Source: Hyphococcus sp. (GTDB lineage Bacteria > Pseudomonadota > Alphaproteobacteria > Caulobacterales > Parvularculaceae). From it: DNA of 57,089 nucleotides. The translations under genes and the position numbers were made by a program. Shown here one piece after another: positions 1 through 8,600 of the stretch (positions are counted from its first letter, which is position 1; the number at the start of each line of letters is the position of its first letter). The notes below the pieces were generated by a model. It searched no databases. It was given only the letters and a program-made list of their open reading frames with translations, and was not told the origin of the DNA. The DNA lies in assembly GCA_021604585.1 (NCBI GenBank), contig BQJG01000015.1:1-57089 (forward strand), read 5' to 3'.

Positions 1-482
1 GCTACGATTCCCGGAAATTGTTCACGCGGGATGGCGAGAATATTTGTAATTGCGACCTTGTGAGTAAATAACAGCTTCTCAGAGTCATCCAGCCCATTCC
101 TCAAGACAAGGTTATTTGTAAAACGGGAATAAATGTTTGGCGCCGAGGCCAACAATCCACCACCTTTGCGAGTCCCCGTTACGATAATTGTATCGGCAGA
201 TGTGACCAGCGGAGTTGCTAAGGCCGACTGCTCAGCAGTTACTACGCTCCATGGCCCCCATGGTTCAAAGCGAAGTACGGTGCCGAAAGAGATTGCCTGC
301 GTACGCAGCTTTCTGCCTTCCTCATCGACGGTTTCGTTTGCGTTGAGTGTACGCTCGCGGGACGCTTTGTCGTCCTGTCCCCAGTCCATATATTGCAGAT
401 GATCGTCATATAAAACGTAGCCGCCTGCGACGAGCGCAAAGACCAGAAAGACCAAAAGCAAGATGTTGGTGATGCGCCACAT
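1..482 (-). CDS. Hypothetical membrane-anchored protein, C-terminus cut by the window edge
   Basis: An open minus-strand frame starts at an ATG (480-482) and runs off the left edge after 160 codons. A purine-rich ribosome site (GGGAGGG) lies about 8 bases upstream. Residues 2-24 form one hydrophobic helix (start MWRITNILLLVFLVFALVAG), so it is an inner-membrane anchor or uncleaved signal, followed by an acidic, polar domain beginning near DWGQDDKASRE. I do not recognise the family. It lies 57 bases downstream of the antiporter-like gene on the same strand and may be cotranscribed with it. The frame is certain over this length; the function is unknown. Confidence 0.75.
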   Translation of the reverse strand, partial: MWRITNILLLVFLVFALVAGGYVLYDDHLQYMDWGQDDKASRERTLNANETVDEEGRKLRTQAISFGTVLRFEPWGPWSVVTAEQSALATPLVTSADTIIVTGTRKGGGLLASAPNIYSRFTNNLVLRNGLDDSEKLLFTHKVAITNILAIPREQFPGIV

Positions 483-539
483 GATTTTCGCCCTCCCGTT
501 CCCGGGTGAAGTCTATGGGCGGCGGTGGAATAAGTCGAT

Positions 540-1766
540 CTAGTTCGCCGCGAACATCGCCCGCTTTTTGGCCAGCGCCGTCTGCTTCAAGAGCAGCGTG
601 ACCAGCGGCCGCGAGGTGAGGCGCGCGGCGAAGACGCCGAACACCACCGCCAGCGACCCGACGGTCAGCACTGCGTCCTGCGCCACGATTGATGGCGCAT
701 CGAGCAGCGAAATCAGGAACAGGGCCGAGGCCGCGCCCGGCGCGCCGCCAAACCAGGCGAGGAACATCTGGCTCTCGCGCGGCAGGGTGGTTTTCTTCAG
801 CGCCGCGAGGCGCGGGCCGGCCCGCATGATGGTGACGGCGGCGGCGGCGAACAGGACGGTGAGAAGGTCCGCCTGAAAGATGCGCGGCGCCAGGGCGAGG
901 CCAAATCCGAAATAGGCGAGCGGCGCGACGACACGCTCAGCCAGACGACGAAGCCGAACGCGGGTGACGGAGAGCGCCAGGGTCTGCTCGCCCCAAAGAA
1001 GACCGGCGGCGGCGGCGGCGATCACCGGATGCGCGCCAATCAGCGGCGCAACGACAAATGCGACAAGCCCGGACAGCGCCGCAAGTTCGCCAGCCTTCTT
1101 CTTGAATTTCAACTTATTGCCGTAATGTGCGGAGGCGAGACCTAAAGACCCTCCCAGCGCAAACGCGAACAGAAACCCGCGCGCAGCCTCGAACACAGGC
1201 GTCACCAGCGGCATGTCCTGCGGCGCGGCGGTGGCCACAGCCTCAAGCATCACTGCGACGGGAATGCCGAGCGCGAGTATCGCGGCGCTCTCAAGCCGGA
1301 CGGCGGCTTTCAGCGTTGCGGGCGCCGGCGCGCCGGTGACGGCGCGGCGGTCAAACGCGGCGCCGTTGAGGGTCAGGGCTCCGGCTAGCAAGAAGGCGCC
1401 AGTAAAGGAAAGCTGCGGCACAAGAATAAAGGCGGCGAGGCCGCACACCACGAGAAACAGCGGTGCGCCGCCAATCGTCAGCCGGAAGGAGGCCGGGCAG
1501 GTGCTGGCGAGGCGGGTGATGCGGAATTGGGCGGCGGCGGCGAAAGCGAGCGCCGCGAGCAGCGCGTCGGCCCCGGCGGCGGTCCAGTCAGAACCGGCGA
1601 AAGGCGCGCCCGAAAAGCGCCAGGCCAGTGAAATACCGGCGCCGGCGGCCATCAGCAAGGCTGGCGAGCGGGCGGCCGACTCCACCGCCCGGAGCACGAC
1701 GCCCTTGGACTTTCCCAGAATCAAAAACAAGGCGGCAACGAAGGCCGCTGCGGTAGCGAGAGCCAT
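540..1766 (-). CDS. Cation:proton antiporter-like integral membrane protein
   Basis: The 408-residue protein is almost wholly hydrophobic with roughly ten to twelve membrane spans. Two stretches resemble CPA-type sodium/proton exchangers: GAHPVIAAAAAGLLWG in the middle, like the family's conserved helix, and AWFGGAPGAASALFLISLL near residues 335-352, which matches the position and pattern of the AWFGPRG-ASI motif of NhaP-like proteins. The usual Arg of that motif is missing (GGAPGA instead of GPRGIA) and I see no obvious ND/DD ion-binding pair, so transport activity or ion is uncertain. Initiation at the ATG of MALATAAAFVAALFL looks natural because the first helix starts there. It is divergent from the holin-like gene. 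Confidence 0.6.
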   Translation of the reverse strand: MALATAAAFVAALFLILGKSKGVVLRAVESAARSPALLMAAGAGISLAWRFSGAPFAGSDWTAAGADALLAALAFAAAAQFRITRLASTCPASFRLTIGGAPLFLVVCGLAAFILVPQLSFTGAFLLAGALTLNGAAFDRRAVTGAPAPATLKAAVRLESAAILALGIPVAVMLEAVATAAPQDMPLVTPVFEAARGFLFAFALGGSLGLASAHYGNKLKFKKKAGELAALSGLVAFVVAPLIGAHPVIAAAAAGLLWGEQTLALSVTRVRLRRLAERVVAPLAYFGFGLALAPRIFQADLLTVLFAAAAVTIMRAGPRLAALKKTTLPRESQMFLAWFGGAPGAASALFLISLLDAPSIVAQDAVLTVGSLAVVFGVFAARLTSRPLVTLLLKQTALAKKRAMFAAN

Positions 1767-2048
1767 AGGGAGTGTTTTGACCGTTTTTTACGATTCACCA
1801 CCCGGCGTTCGGGGCCGCGAATAGGGGGTTTTCACGGGCAGCGAATCAATTAGCGCAACTTTGAATTGATCCGGGTGCAATTGCAAATTGAATTTTTGGA
1901 CAGAATAGACCGCATGCGGTGTATTTTCGCGCGCAGCGTTTACTGCGCCGCTCCACCCTATCACGGAAATTTTTTTGGTGAATAGTTATCCACCAGTTTT
2001 TTTTCGCACTTAGACTGCGCTTCAGTTTGTAATGAAACAGAGGCGTTT
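1767..2048. promoter_or_regulatory. Divergent intergenic region with a perfect 12-bp palindrome
   Basis: This 282-base AT-rich gap separates the minus-strand antiporter gene from the plus-strand holin-like gene. It holds the perfect palindrome ACCGCATGCGGT at 1909-1920. A weak promoter can be drawn around it: TTGGAC at 1896-1901 and TGTATT at 1920-1925 with an 18-base spacer, which would put the palindrome between the two elements like an operator. A second AT-rich pair of CAATT/AATTG half-sites lies at 1861-1893. No RNA gene or small ORF was seen. Confidence 0.35.
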
Positions 2049-2627
2049 ATGAGCGCAGCATCAGGCGAAAGCAAAACCGTAAAAACACGCAGTAAGTTAA
2101 AACGCGCCATCGCCAGCGTGGCGCCCGGACTGGCGCGTGCTTTGGGCGGACCGCTCGCAGGCGCCGCAGTAGAAAAATTATCACGCGCAATTTTTGGCGT
2201 GGACGCCGTTGACGAGGATGTGCTCGCCGAGACATTTGCGGCGGCCTCGCCGGAAACTTTGCTCGCGCTCAAACAGGCCGAACAGGAATTTCAGATTGCT
2301 CTGCGGCAGGCGAGCGTCGAAGAGGCGCGCATTGATGCGGGCGACCGCGCCAACGCCCGCGACCGCCAGATTAAAATGAACGACTGGACGCCGTCTGTTT
2401 TGGGTGCGCTGGTCATTCTCGGTTTCTTTGTGGTGCTGGGTGTGATGGTGGCGAAGAAACTCCCCGCCGGGGCGGAGACGGAGTTTTCGATCATGCTCGG
2501 GGCGCTGGCGACGATGACAGCGGCGGTGGTGAATTATTTTTTCGGCTCGTCCGCCGGGTCGCGGGAAAAGACGCGGCTGATCGCCTTCCCGGTCGTGGAA
2601 GCAAAAACTGGTGAGGACGGGAAGTAG
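2049..2627 (+). CDS. Phage-type two-TM protein, holin-like
   Basis: The 192-residue protein has a basic N-terminus, a glycine/alanine stretch (LARALGGPLAGAAVEKLSRA, about 27-46), a helical acidic middle (TLLALKQAEQEFQIALRQAS) and two strong transmembrane helices (about 117-135 and 145-165) before FFGSSAGSREK. This layout, including the DWTP motif just before the first helix, matches a protein common in tailed phages of Proteobacteria that is usually labelled hypothetical or holin. It lies 50 bases upstream of thiO on the same strand with no other phage gene nearby. It may be a domesticated prophage remnant or a host release or lysis component. Holin function is inference. Confidence 0.65.
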   Translation: MSAASGESKTVKTRSKLKRAIASVAPGLARALGGPLAGAAVEKLSRAIFGVDAVDEDVLAETFAAASPETLLALKQAEQEFQIALRQASVEEARIDAGDRANARDRQIKMNDWTPSVLGALVILGFFVVLGVMVAKKLPAGAETEFSIMLGALATMTAAVVNYFFGSSAGSREKTRLIAFPVVEAKTGEDGK

Positions 2628-2630
2628 AAC

Positions 2631-2659
2631 GCCGGGCCGGGATGACAAAGGAGCCCGGC
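2631..2659 (+). other. GC-rich hairpin between the holin-like gene and thiO
   Basis: GCCGGGC at 2631-2637 can pair with GCCCGGC at 2653-2659 around a 15-base loop that contains a purine-rich AAAGGAG. There is no U-tract, so it is not a simple terminator. It could modulate readthrough or translation of thiO. Confidence 0.3.
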
Positions 2660-2677
2660 GCCGCCAAAAGGAACCCC

Positions 2678-3811
2678 ATGAGCGCGAACGGTTTTGACAT
2701 TGCGATTATCGGCGGCGGGGTGATCGGCCTGACGCTGGCGCGCGCGCTTTGTGGTGAAGACGCGCGCGTGGCGGTCATTGATGCGGGCGCGGCCATTCCC
2801 GCCGCAACGCACGCCGCCGCGGGGATGCTGGCGCCGTCTTTTGAACATGCCGGTGACCTTGCAAAAGACGAGTCGCCGCTTAGCGCGGCGCTTTATCACC
2901 TCGGCGCGCGCGGACTTGCGCTGTGGCCGGACTACGCGGCGGCGCTGGAAGAAGAAACGGGCGTTTTTGTCGACTATCGCGGAACCGGCGCCCTGGGCCT
3001 CGCCTATGATGAGAGCGAATCCCGCGCGCTGGAAATTCAGGCGGCGCGGGTTCGCGATCTTGGCGGCGCCGCGAAAGTGATTTCCGGCGATGAGGCGCGG
3101 GCGCTCGAACCGGCGCTTTCGCAAGAAGTCATGGCCGCGCTGCATGCGCCGCAGGACGCCCAGGTCGATCCGCGCCGTTTGGTGACAGCTTTGCGCGCGT
3201 CGCTCGACCGGAGAATGGCGCCGCATTTGGCTGCACGCGTGACGGGGCTTGAAAAAAACGGCGCCGCGCATGTGCTGATTTTGGCGAACGGCAAGCGGAT
3301 CGAGGCCGCGAATCTTGTTCTGGCGAGCGGCGCGATCAGCGGGCTGGTTCCGAGGGGGATGGTTCATCCGGTCAAAGGCGAAGCGGTGGCGGTGGCGCTT
3401 GAAGACGGAGTGCTGACCCGGATCATCCGCGCGCCGGGCGCTTATCTCTGCCCCAAGGCGGAGGGCCGGCTGGTGATCGGCGCCACCGAGGCGGAAGGCC
3501 GGGACGATTTGGTTGTGGACCCTGACGCCATCGCCGGGCTCAAGGCCGGGGCCGCCCGAGCCGCGCCGGTGATTGAGGCGGCGCCAGAGCTTGAGCGCTG
3601 GGCCGGATTGCGGCCCGGAACCCCGGACGGCGCGCCAATTTTAGGCCGCGACGGCGAAGGGCGGTTTCTCGCCCTCGGCCATTATCGCAATGGCGTCCTG
3701 CACGCCCCGGCGGCGGCGCAGGCCATGGCCGCCCTCATTGTAGAGCGCAAGCCGGACTTCGATCTGGCCCCGTTCAGCCAGCGGCGATTTGAGAGCCGCG
3801 CCGATGGTTAG
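2678..3811 (+). CDS. thiO: Glycine oxidase ThiO (FAD-dependent), thiamine thiazole branch
   Basis: ThiO oxidises glycine to the imine used by ThiG to build the thiazole ring of thiamine. The 377-residue protein opens with the Rossmann FAD motif IIGGGVIGLTLA (about 8-19), contains the DAO-family FAD contact region near TPDGAPILG and ends with the family signature GHYRNGVLHAP. I chose the ATG at 2678 because AAAAGGAA sits just ahead of it and the dinucleotide fold starts there; an in-frame ATG at 2642 would add 12 residues and has no good ribosome site. The gene overlaps the next one by 8 bases. Unusually it is 11 kb away from thiS-thiG (14.4-15.4 kb). Confidence 0.9.
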   Translation: MSANGFDIAIIGGGVIGLTLARALCGEDARVAVIDAGAAIPAATHAAAGMLAPSFEHAGDLAKDESPLSAALYHLGARGLALWPDYAAALEEETGVFVDYRGTGALGLAYDESESRALEIQAARVRDLGGAAKVISGDEARALEPALSQEVMAALHAPQDAQVDPRRLVTALRASLDRRMAPHLAARVTGLEKNGAAHVLILANGKRIEAANLVLASGAISGLVPRGMVHPVKGEAVAVALEDGVLTRIIRAPGAYLCPKAEGRLVIGATEAEGRDDLVVDPDAIAGLKAGAARAAPVIEAAPELERWAGLRPGTPDGAPILGRDGEGRFLALGHYRNGVLHAPAAAQAMAALIVERKPDFDLAPFSQRRFESRADG

Positions 3812-4727
3812 CGCTTTGTTGACGATTGACCGCCAGATTGAAGAGGCAGTTTTTGCGCCGACAGAGGGAATCCGCATGGCGAGTGAAATCGCAGCCGCCG
3901 CGAATAACGGCGCCGCGCATGTGCAAGGCGCGGTCAAACGCGCCAGCGCGTCGACAGGCGCAGGTTTTGACTTCCTGATGAAAATGGCGGCGCGCGAAAG
4001 CGGGTTCGATCCGAACGCGCAAGCAAAAACTTCGAGCGCGGCGGGACTTTTCCAGTTCATCGAGCAGACATGGTTTTCGACCGTCAAGAAGTATGGCGCA
4101 GAACATGGGTTAGGCGCAGCATCGAATGCGATCTCACAGAACGCTAATGGGCGCTATGAAGTTTCCGATCCGGCGGCGCGCGAAAAAATCCTGAACATGC
4201 GTTTCAACGCCGAAGCCGCCTCTGCGATGGCGGGCGAGCTGGCGAATGAAAACAAATCCATGCTGGAGGGCCGGTTGGGCCGCGCCGCATCGAGCGCAGA
4301 TTTATACACCGCGCATTTCCTCGGGCCCGCCGGCGCAGTGAAACTGCTCTCCGCTGCATCGACGGTCAAAGCGGCTGATTTGTTGCCGCAAGCCGCCGCC
4401 GCCAATCGCAATGTCTTTTATGACGGCGCGCGCACCAAGTCAGTGGGCGAGGTTGTCGCCTCGATCGCAAAGTCCATGGGCGGCGTTGCACAGGATGTCC
4501 CCGGAGAGCCTATGCTGGCGCAAGCCCAATCGGCGCGCGATTTCTCGCCAGTGCGCAACTATATGCATCAGATCGTTGAAGCCTTCACCGCGCCAACGCG
4601 CAAAGTCTCGCCTTCGACCTTCAGCCCGACAGCGCTTGCGGTGCTCGATGCGCTCGACGCCACAAGCTTGCGTGAAAAGCGCGAAGATCGTGATGAACCG
4701 GGAATTTCCGGCAAGCGCCGGACATAA
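3804..4727 (+). CDS. Lytic transglycosylase-like protein (SLT domain)
   Basis: The SLT/lysozyme-like core lies at about residues 55-150 of 307. It contains the catalytic-Glu context MAARESGF (Glu about 65), then AAGLFQFIEQTWF, which is the standard GxxQF-type motif of family 1 transglycosylases. I see no signal peptide, so export would need another route. The C-terminal half is alanine-rich and disordered-looking. The ATG at 3804 overlaps the last codons of thiO (ATGGTTAG), which suggests translational coupling. A TTG at 3789 is a less likely start. Proteins of this form in alphaproteobacteria are thought to cleave peptidoglycan. Proximity to the holin-like gene makes a lysis or wall-remodelling link possible but unproven. 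Confidence 0.75.
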   Translation: MVSALLTIDRQIEEAVFAPTEGIRMASEIAAAANNGAAHVQGAVKRASASTGAGFDFLMKMAARESGFDPNAQAKTSSAAGLFQFIEQTWFSTVKKYGAEHGLGAASNAISQNANGRYEVSDPAAREKILNMRFNAEAASAMAGELANENKSMLEGRLGRAASSADLYTAHFLGPAGAVKLLSAASTVKAADLLPQAAAANRNVFYDGARTKSVGEVVASIAKSMGGVAQDVPGEPMLAQAQSARDFSPVRNYMHQIVEAFTAPTRKVSPSTFSPTALAVLDALDATSLREKREDRDEPGISGKRRT

Positions 4728-4736
4728 GTTAGAAAC

Positions 4737-5585
4737 CTAACAACGCGGCGCGGTGACGCCTGCTGGCAGTTTTGTGTCGCTTGTGGCGCATGCGCTTGCC
4801 AATTGTTCCGTCGTCAAGTTCACGGCGCCGGAGAGATCAGCGCCGCCGAGCAGGGCGCCCGCGAAGTCCGCGGCTTTAAGGTCAGCGCCGGCAAAGCTGG
4901 CTTTATCGAGCGCTGCGTTGGCGAAACGAACGCCGGACAGATTGGCGCCGTCAAACTGCGCGGAAGAAACATCAGCGCCGACAAGCGATGCGCCGGCTAG
5001 GTAGGCGGCGCGAAAGTCTGCGCCCGCCAGTTTGGCGCCGGCGAATGTTGAAAAAGAAAGATCGGCGTCAACAAAGATCGCCCCTGTGAAATCTCCGGCG
5101 CGCGCTTTGGCCTCACGCAATTCGGCGCCGGAAAAGTCGCTGCGCGGAAACATGGATGCCCGGAGATTTGCTTTTTCCATATGCGCGCCTTTGAAATTGA
5201 CGTTTTCACCGCTCGCGCCTTCAAGGCTCACGCCGTCAAGCAAGGCTTCGTTAAATTGCGCATTGGATAACAGGGAGCTTGCGAAATTCGTTCGCGGCAA
5301 ATCCATATTGGCGAAACTCGAGCCGGTGAAATCCTTGCCGGCATGTTTCGTATCAACCTTGGGCGTTTTTTCACCAGTGAGCGACGGCAGCTTCACGCCA
5401 GCGCCATCCAGCACCTTGTTGATCTCCGGTCCGATTTGATCGACTTGCGCGAGCGGTTTGGCGATTTCCTTGCCGAATTCCGCCATCGGATTCGGCTTGT
5501 TGTAGTTGTGCGAGCCAGGCGTAATGGTCGTCACCAACGACATGACGGCAATCATCAATCCAATAATAAGCACGATCAACTTCAA
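4737..5585 (-). CDS. Membrane-anchored pentapeptide-repeat protein
   Basis: Residues 1-22 form a hydrophobic signal or anchor (MKLIVLIIGLMIAVMSLVTT). After a proline/lysine-rich linker, about 35 tandem five-residue repeats of the A(D/N)Lxx type fill residues 88-260 (for example GADLKAADFAGALLGGADL). Such repeats fold into a right-handed quadrilateral beta-helix. The C-terminus carries two cysteines (SACATS and the terminal PRC) that could form a disulfide if the domain is periplasmic. It converges with the transglycosylase gene only nine bases apart. Pentapeptide proteins include topoisomerase-protecting DNA mimics, but those are cytosolic, so an envelope role is more likely here. The molecular function is unknown. 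Confidence 0.8.
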   Translation of the reverse strand: MKLIVLIIGLMIAVMSLVTTITPGSHNYNKPNPMAEFGKEIAKPLAQVDQIGPEINKVLDGAGVKLPSLTGEKTPKVDTKHAGKDFTGSSFANMDLPRTNFASSLLSNAQFNEALLDGVSLEGASGENVNFKGAHMEKANLRASMFPRSDFSGAELREAKARAGDFTGAIFVDADLSFSTFAGAKLAGADFRAAYLAGASLVGADVSSAQFDGANLSGVRFANAALDKASFAGADLKAADFAGALLGGADLSGAVNLTTEQLASACATSDTKLPAGVTAPRC

Positions 5586-5686
5586 CGCGGTCCTCCCCGG
5601 AATTTGCGCCCTCGCAAAATAACCGGGCGGGGGTCAATGTTCGATTAAGGATAAATTTTCAATTGTTGGCGGACGTAAACAAAGTG

Positions 5687-8600
5687 TTACGAACAGCCGG
5701 TGGATGCGCCGCAACTTTCGCATTTCAAGCAGGCGCCATTGCGCACCAGCGTGAACTGTCCACAATCGGAACAGGCGTCTCCCTCATAGCCCTTAATGCG
5801 CGCTTCCGCGCGGGCGTTGCCCGGTGTCGCCAGCACGCCGCGGGGGACTTTCTGATTGACGGCGTCGGCAAGCTTGGCGATCTGCGCCTCAATTTCCGGC
5901 GGACTTTCCGCGCGAGTGATTTCCGGCGCTTCTTCAATTTCAACTTCAATATCGCCATCGTCCGGACCCGAAACGCCGCGCGCTTCGTTTGCCGAGTGGC
6001 GCAAACGATCGAAATCACCGCCGCGCAATATCACCAGATTGTCAGTGACGGTGGAACGCGAGAACCCTTTCGAGATGAGCTTGGTCGCATCTGCTTGTGT
6101 CTTTTCCATATCGACGCCGCGTCCAATGGCGTCCACCGCAGATTCTTCCGGATGCACATGCGCGAGATCTGCGCGGCCAAGATAGGAAATCGCCAATTCG
6201 CGGAAGATGTAGTCGAGGATAGATGTTGCATTTTTGATCTGGTCGTTGCCTTGCACCGGGCCGGACGGATCGAAGCGCGTGAACACATAGGCATCGACAA
6301 ACTCTTCGAGCGGAACGCCATACTGCAGGCCGAGCGATACCGCGATGGCGAAATTATTCATCAGCGAGCGAAAGGCGGCGCCTTCCTTGTGCATGTCGAT
6401 AAAGACTTCGCCGAGTTCGCCGTCGTCAAATTCGCCAGTGTGTAGATAGACTTTGTGGCCGCCGACAATCGCTTTTTGGATATAGCCCTTGCGCCGGTCT
6501 GGCAGGCGCCGCCGTCCGGGCGTGCGCTCGATGATGCGCTCGACGATGCGCTCGGCGACAATTTTCGATTTCTGCGCATTCGGCGCTGCAGCAATCTCCG
6601 TTTGCAAATCGTCTTCTTCCTCATCGCTTTCGGGCGCGAGAAGGGCGGCGGCCAGCGGTTGCGACAGTTTCGATCCGTCACGATAAAGGGCGATTGACTT
6701 TAGTCCCATGCGCCAGGCCAGCATATAGGATTTCGCACAATCGCCGATGCTGGCATAGGCGGGAAGGTTCACGGTCTTGGAGATCGCGCCTGAAATAAAC
6801 GGCTGCGCAGCGGCCATCATTTTCAGATGCGCTTCAACCGAAAGTGCGCGTGTGCCGATCCGTCCGCAGGGGTTGGCGCAATCGAATATGGCGTAGTGTT
6901 CCTCTTTCAGATGGGGCGCGCCCTCGACCGTCATGGCCCCGCAACAATACAGGTTGGCTTGATGAATTTCTTCATCGGCAAATCCGAGGAAGCGCAGCAC
7001 GTCGTAGCCGGTCAGCGAGAGCTCGCTTTCGCGCATGCCGAGAATATGCACGCAGAAATCTTCGCCCAGCGCTTGCGGCGTGAAAGCGTAGGTGAGGTCA
7101 AAAGTTGTTTTGAGCCGCTCTTCGAGCGCCTTGATGTGGCGGTCCTCAAAACCTTCGCGCCGAAGCTCGTCGAGCGAAAAGCCGGGCGCATCGACGAGCG
7201 TCCCACGGCCTGAGGCGTAATGATTGATGTCGCTGATTTCTGCGTCGCTGTAACCGAGCGACTTCAGCGCCGCAGGCACTGCGCGATTGATGATTTTCAG
7301 CATGCCGCCGCCAGCCAGCTTTTTGAATTTCACCAGCGCAAAGTCGGGCTCGATGCCAGTCGTGTCGCAATCCATGACGAGGCCAATGGTTCCCGTCGGC
7401 GCGATCACGGAAACCTGTGCGTTGCGGAAACCGTTAATGGCGCCGAGCTCATACGCTTCGTTCCATAAACGCCTTGCCGCGTCAGTGAGTTCGCGCCAGG
7501 GACAAGCGTCTGCGTCGAACTGCATGGGCTCTACGGCCAGCCCTTCAAAGGCGCCGCCAATAGCGGTCCCGGCGCAGGCGCGGCGGTGGTTGCGCAAGAC
7601 CCTCAGCATGGCCTCGCGATTGTCGACAAACTTTGCGAAGGGGCCAACGGCGGAGGCCATTTCAGCCGATGCGCGATAGGCGGCGCCGGTCATCAGCGCC
7701 GTGACGCCGGCGGCGATGGCGCGGCCCTCGTCGCTGTCATAGCCAATGCCGGACGACATCAACAATCCGCCAAGATTAGCGTATCCCAAACCGAGCGTTC
7801 GATAGTCAAAAGAGCGGCGTGCAATTTCGGATGACGGGTATTGCGCCATCATCACAGATATTTCGAGTGTCAGCGTCCACAAGCGGCAGGCATGTTCAAA
7901 ACCGTCGGCGTCAAATTCGCCGTCGGTTCTGAATTTCAACAGATTGAGCGAAGCGAGATTGCACGCGGTGTCGTCAAGGAACATGTATTCCGAGCACGGG
8001 TTGGAAGCGCGAATATCGCCGCCCGCCGGGCATGTATGCCAGGCGTTGATCGTGTCGTGAAACTGCAGGCCTGGATCGGCGCAAGTCCAGGCCGCTGAAC
8101 AAATGTTGCTCCAGAGCGCGCGGGCGCGGATCGTTTTGACTGGCTCGCCATCGGTGCGCCTTGTCAGGGACCAGTGGCCATCATCGTTGACGGCGGAAAG
8201 AAATCCGTCCGTGACGCGCACCGAATTATTGGCGTTCTGGCCGGAGACTGTGCGATAGCTCTCAGAATCCCAATCGAGGTCGTAGGCGTCGACATTGATA
8301 CGGCGATAGCCCTGGCGGGCGAAGTCTATGACGCGGCGGATCGAAACGTCTGGAATGAATGCTTTCTTCGCGTCTTTAATCGCAGCTTTCAGTGAAGCAT
8401 TCTGCTTCGGATCGAACCGAGTTTCCTTGTCTTCGCTCTTCCAGCAGGCCTCGAGCACCAGCGGCAAATGTTTTGCCATGGCGCGCGAGCCTGCGACCAG
8501 CGCGGCGACCTTTTCTTCTTCGCGGGTTTTCCACGAAACGAAATCTTCAATGTCCGGGTGGTCGGCGTCGACAACAACCATCTTGGCGGCGCGGCGCGTT

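Noticed and set aside
1986..1994. DnaA-box-like TTATCCACC in the AT-rich intergenic region
   Set aside because: Only one imperfect copy, no cluster of boxes and no origin-associated genes nearby, so it is not a replication origin.
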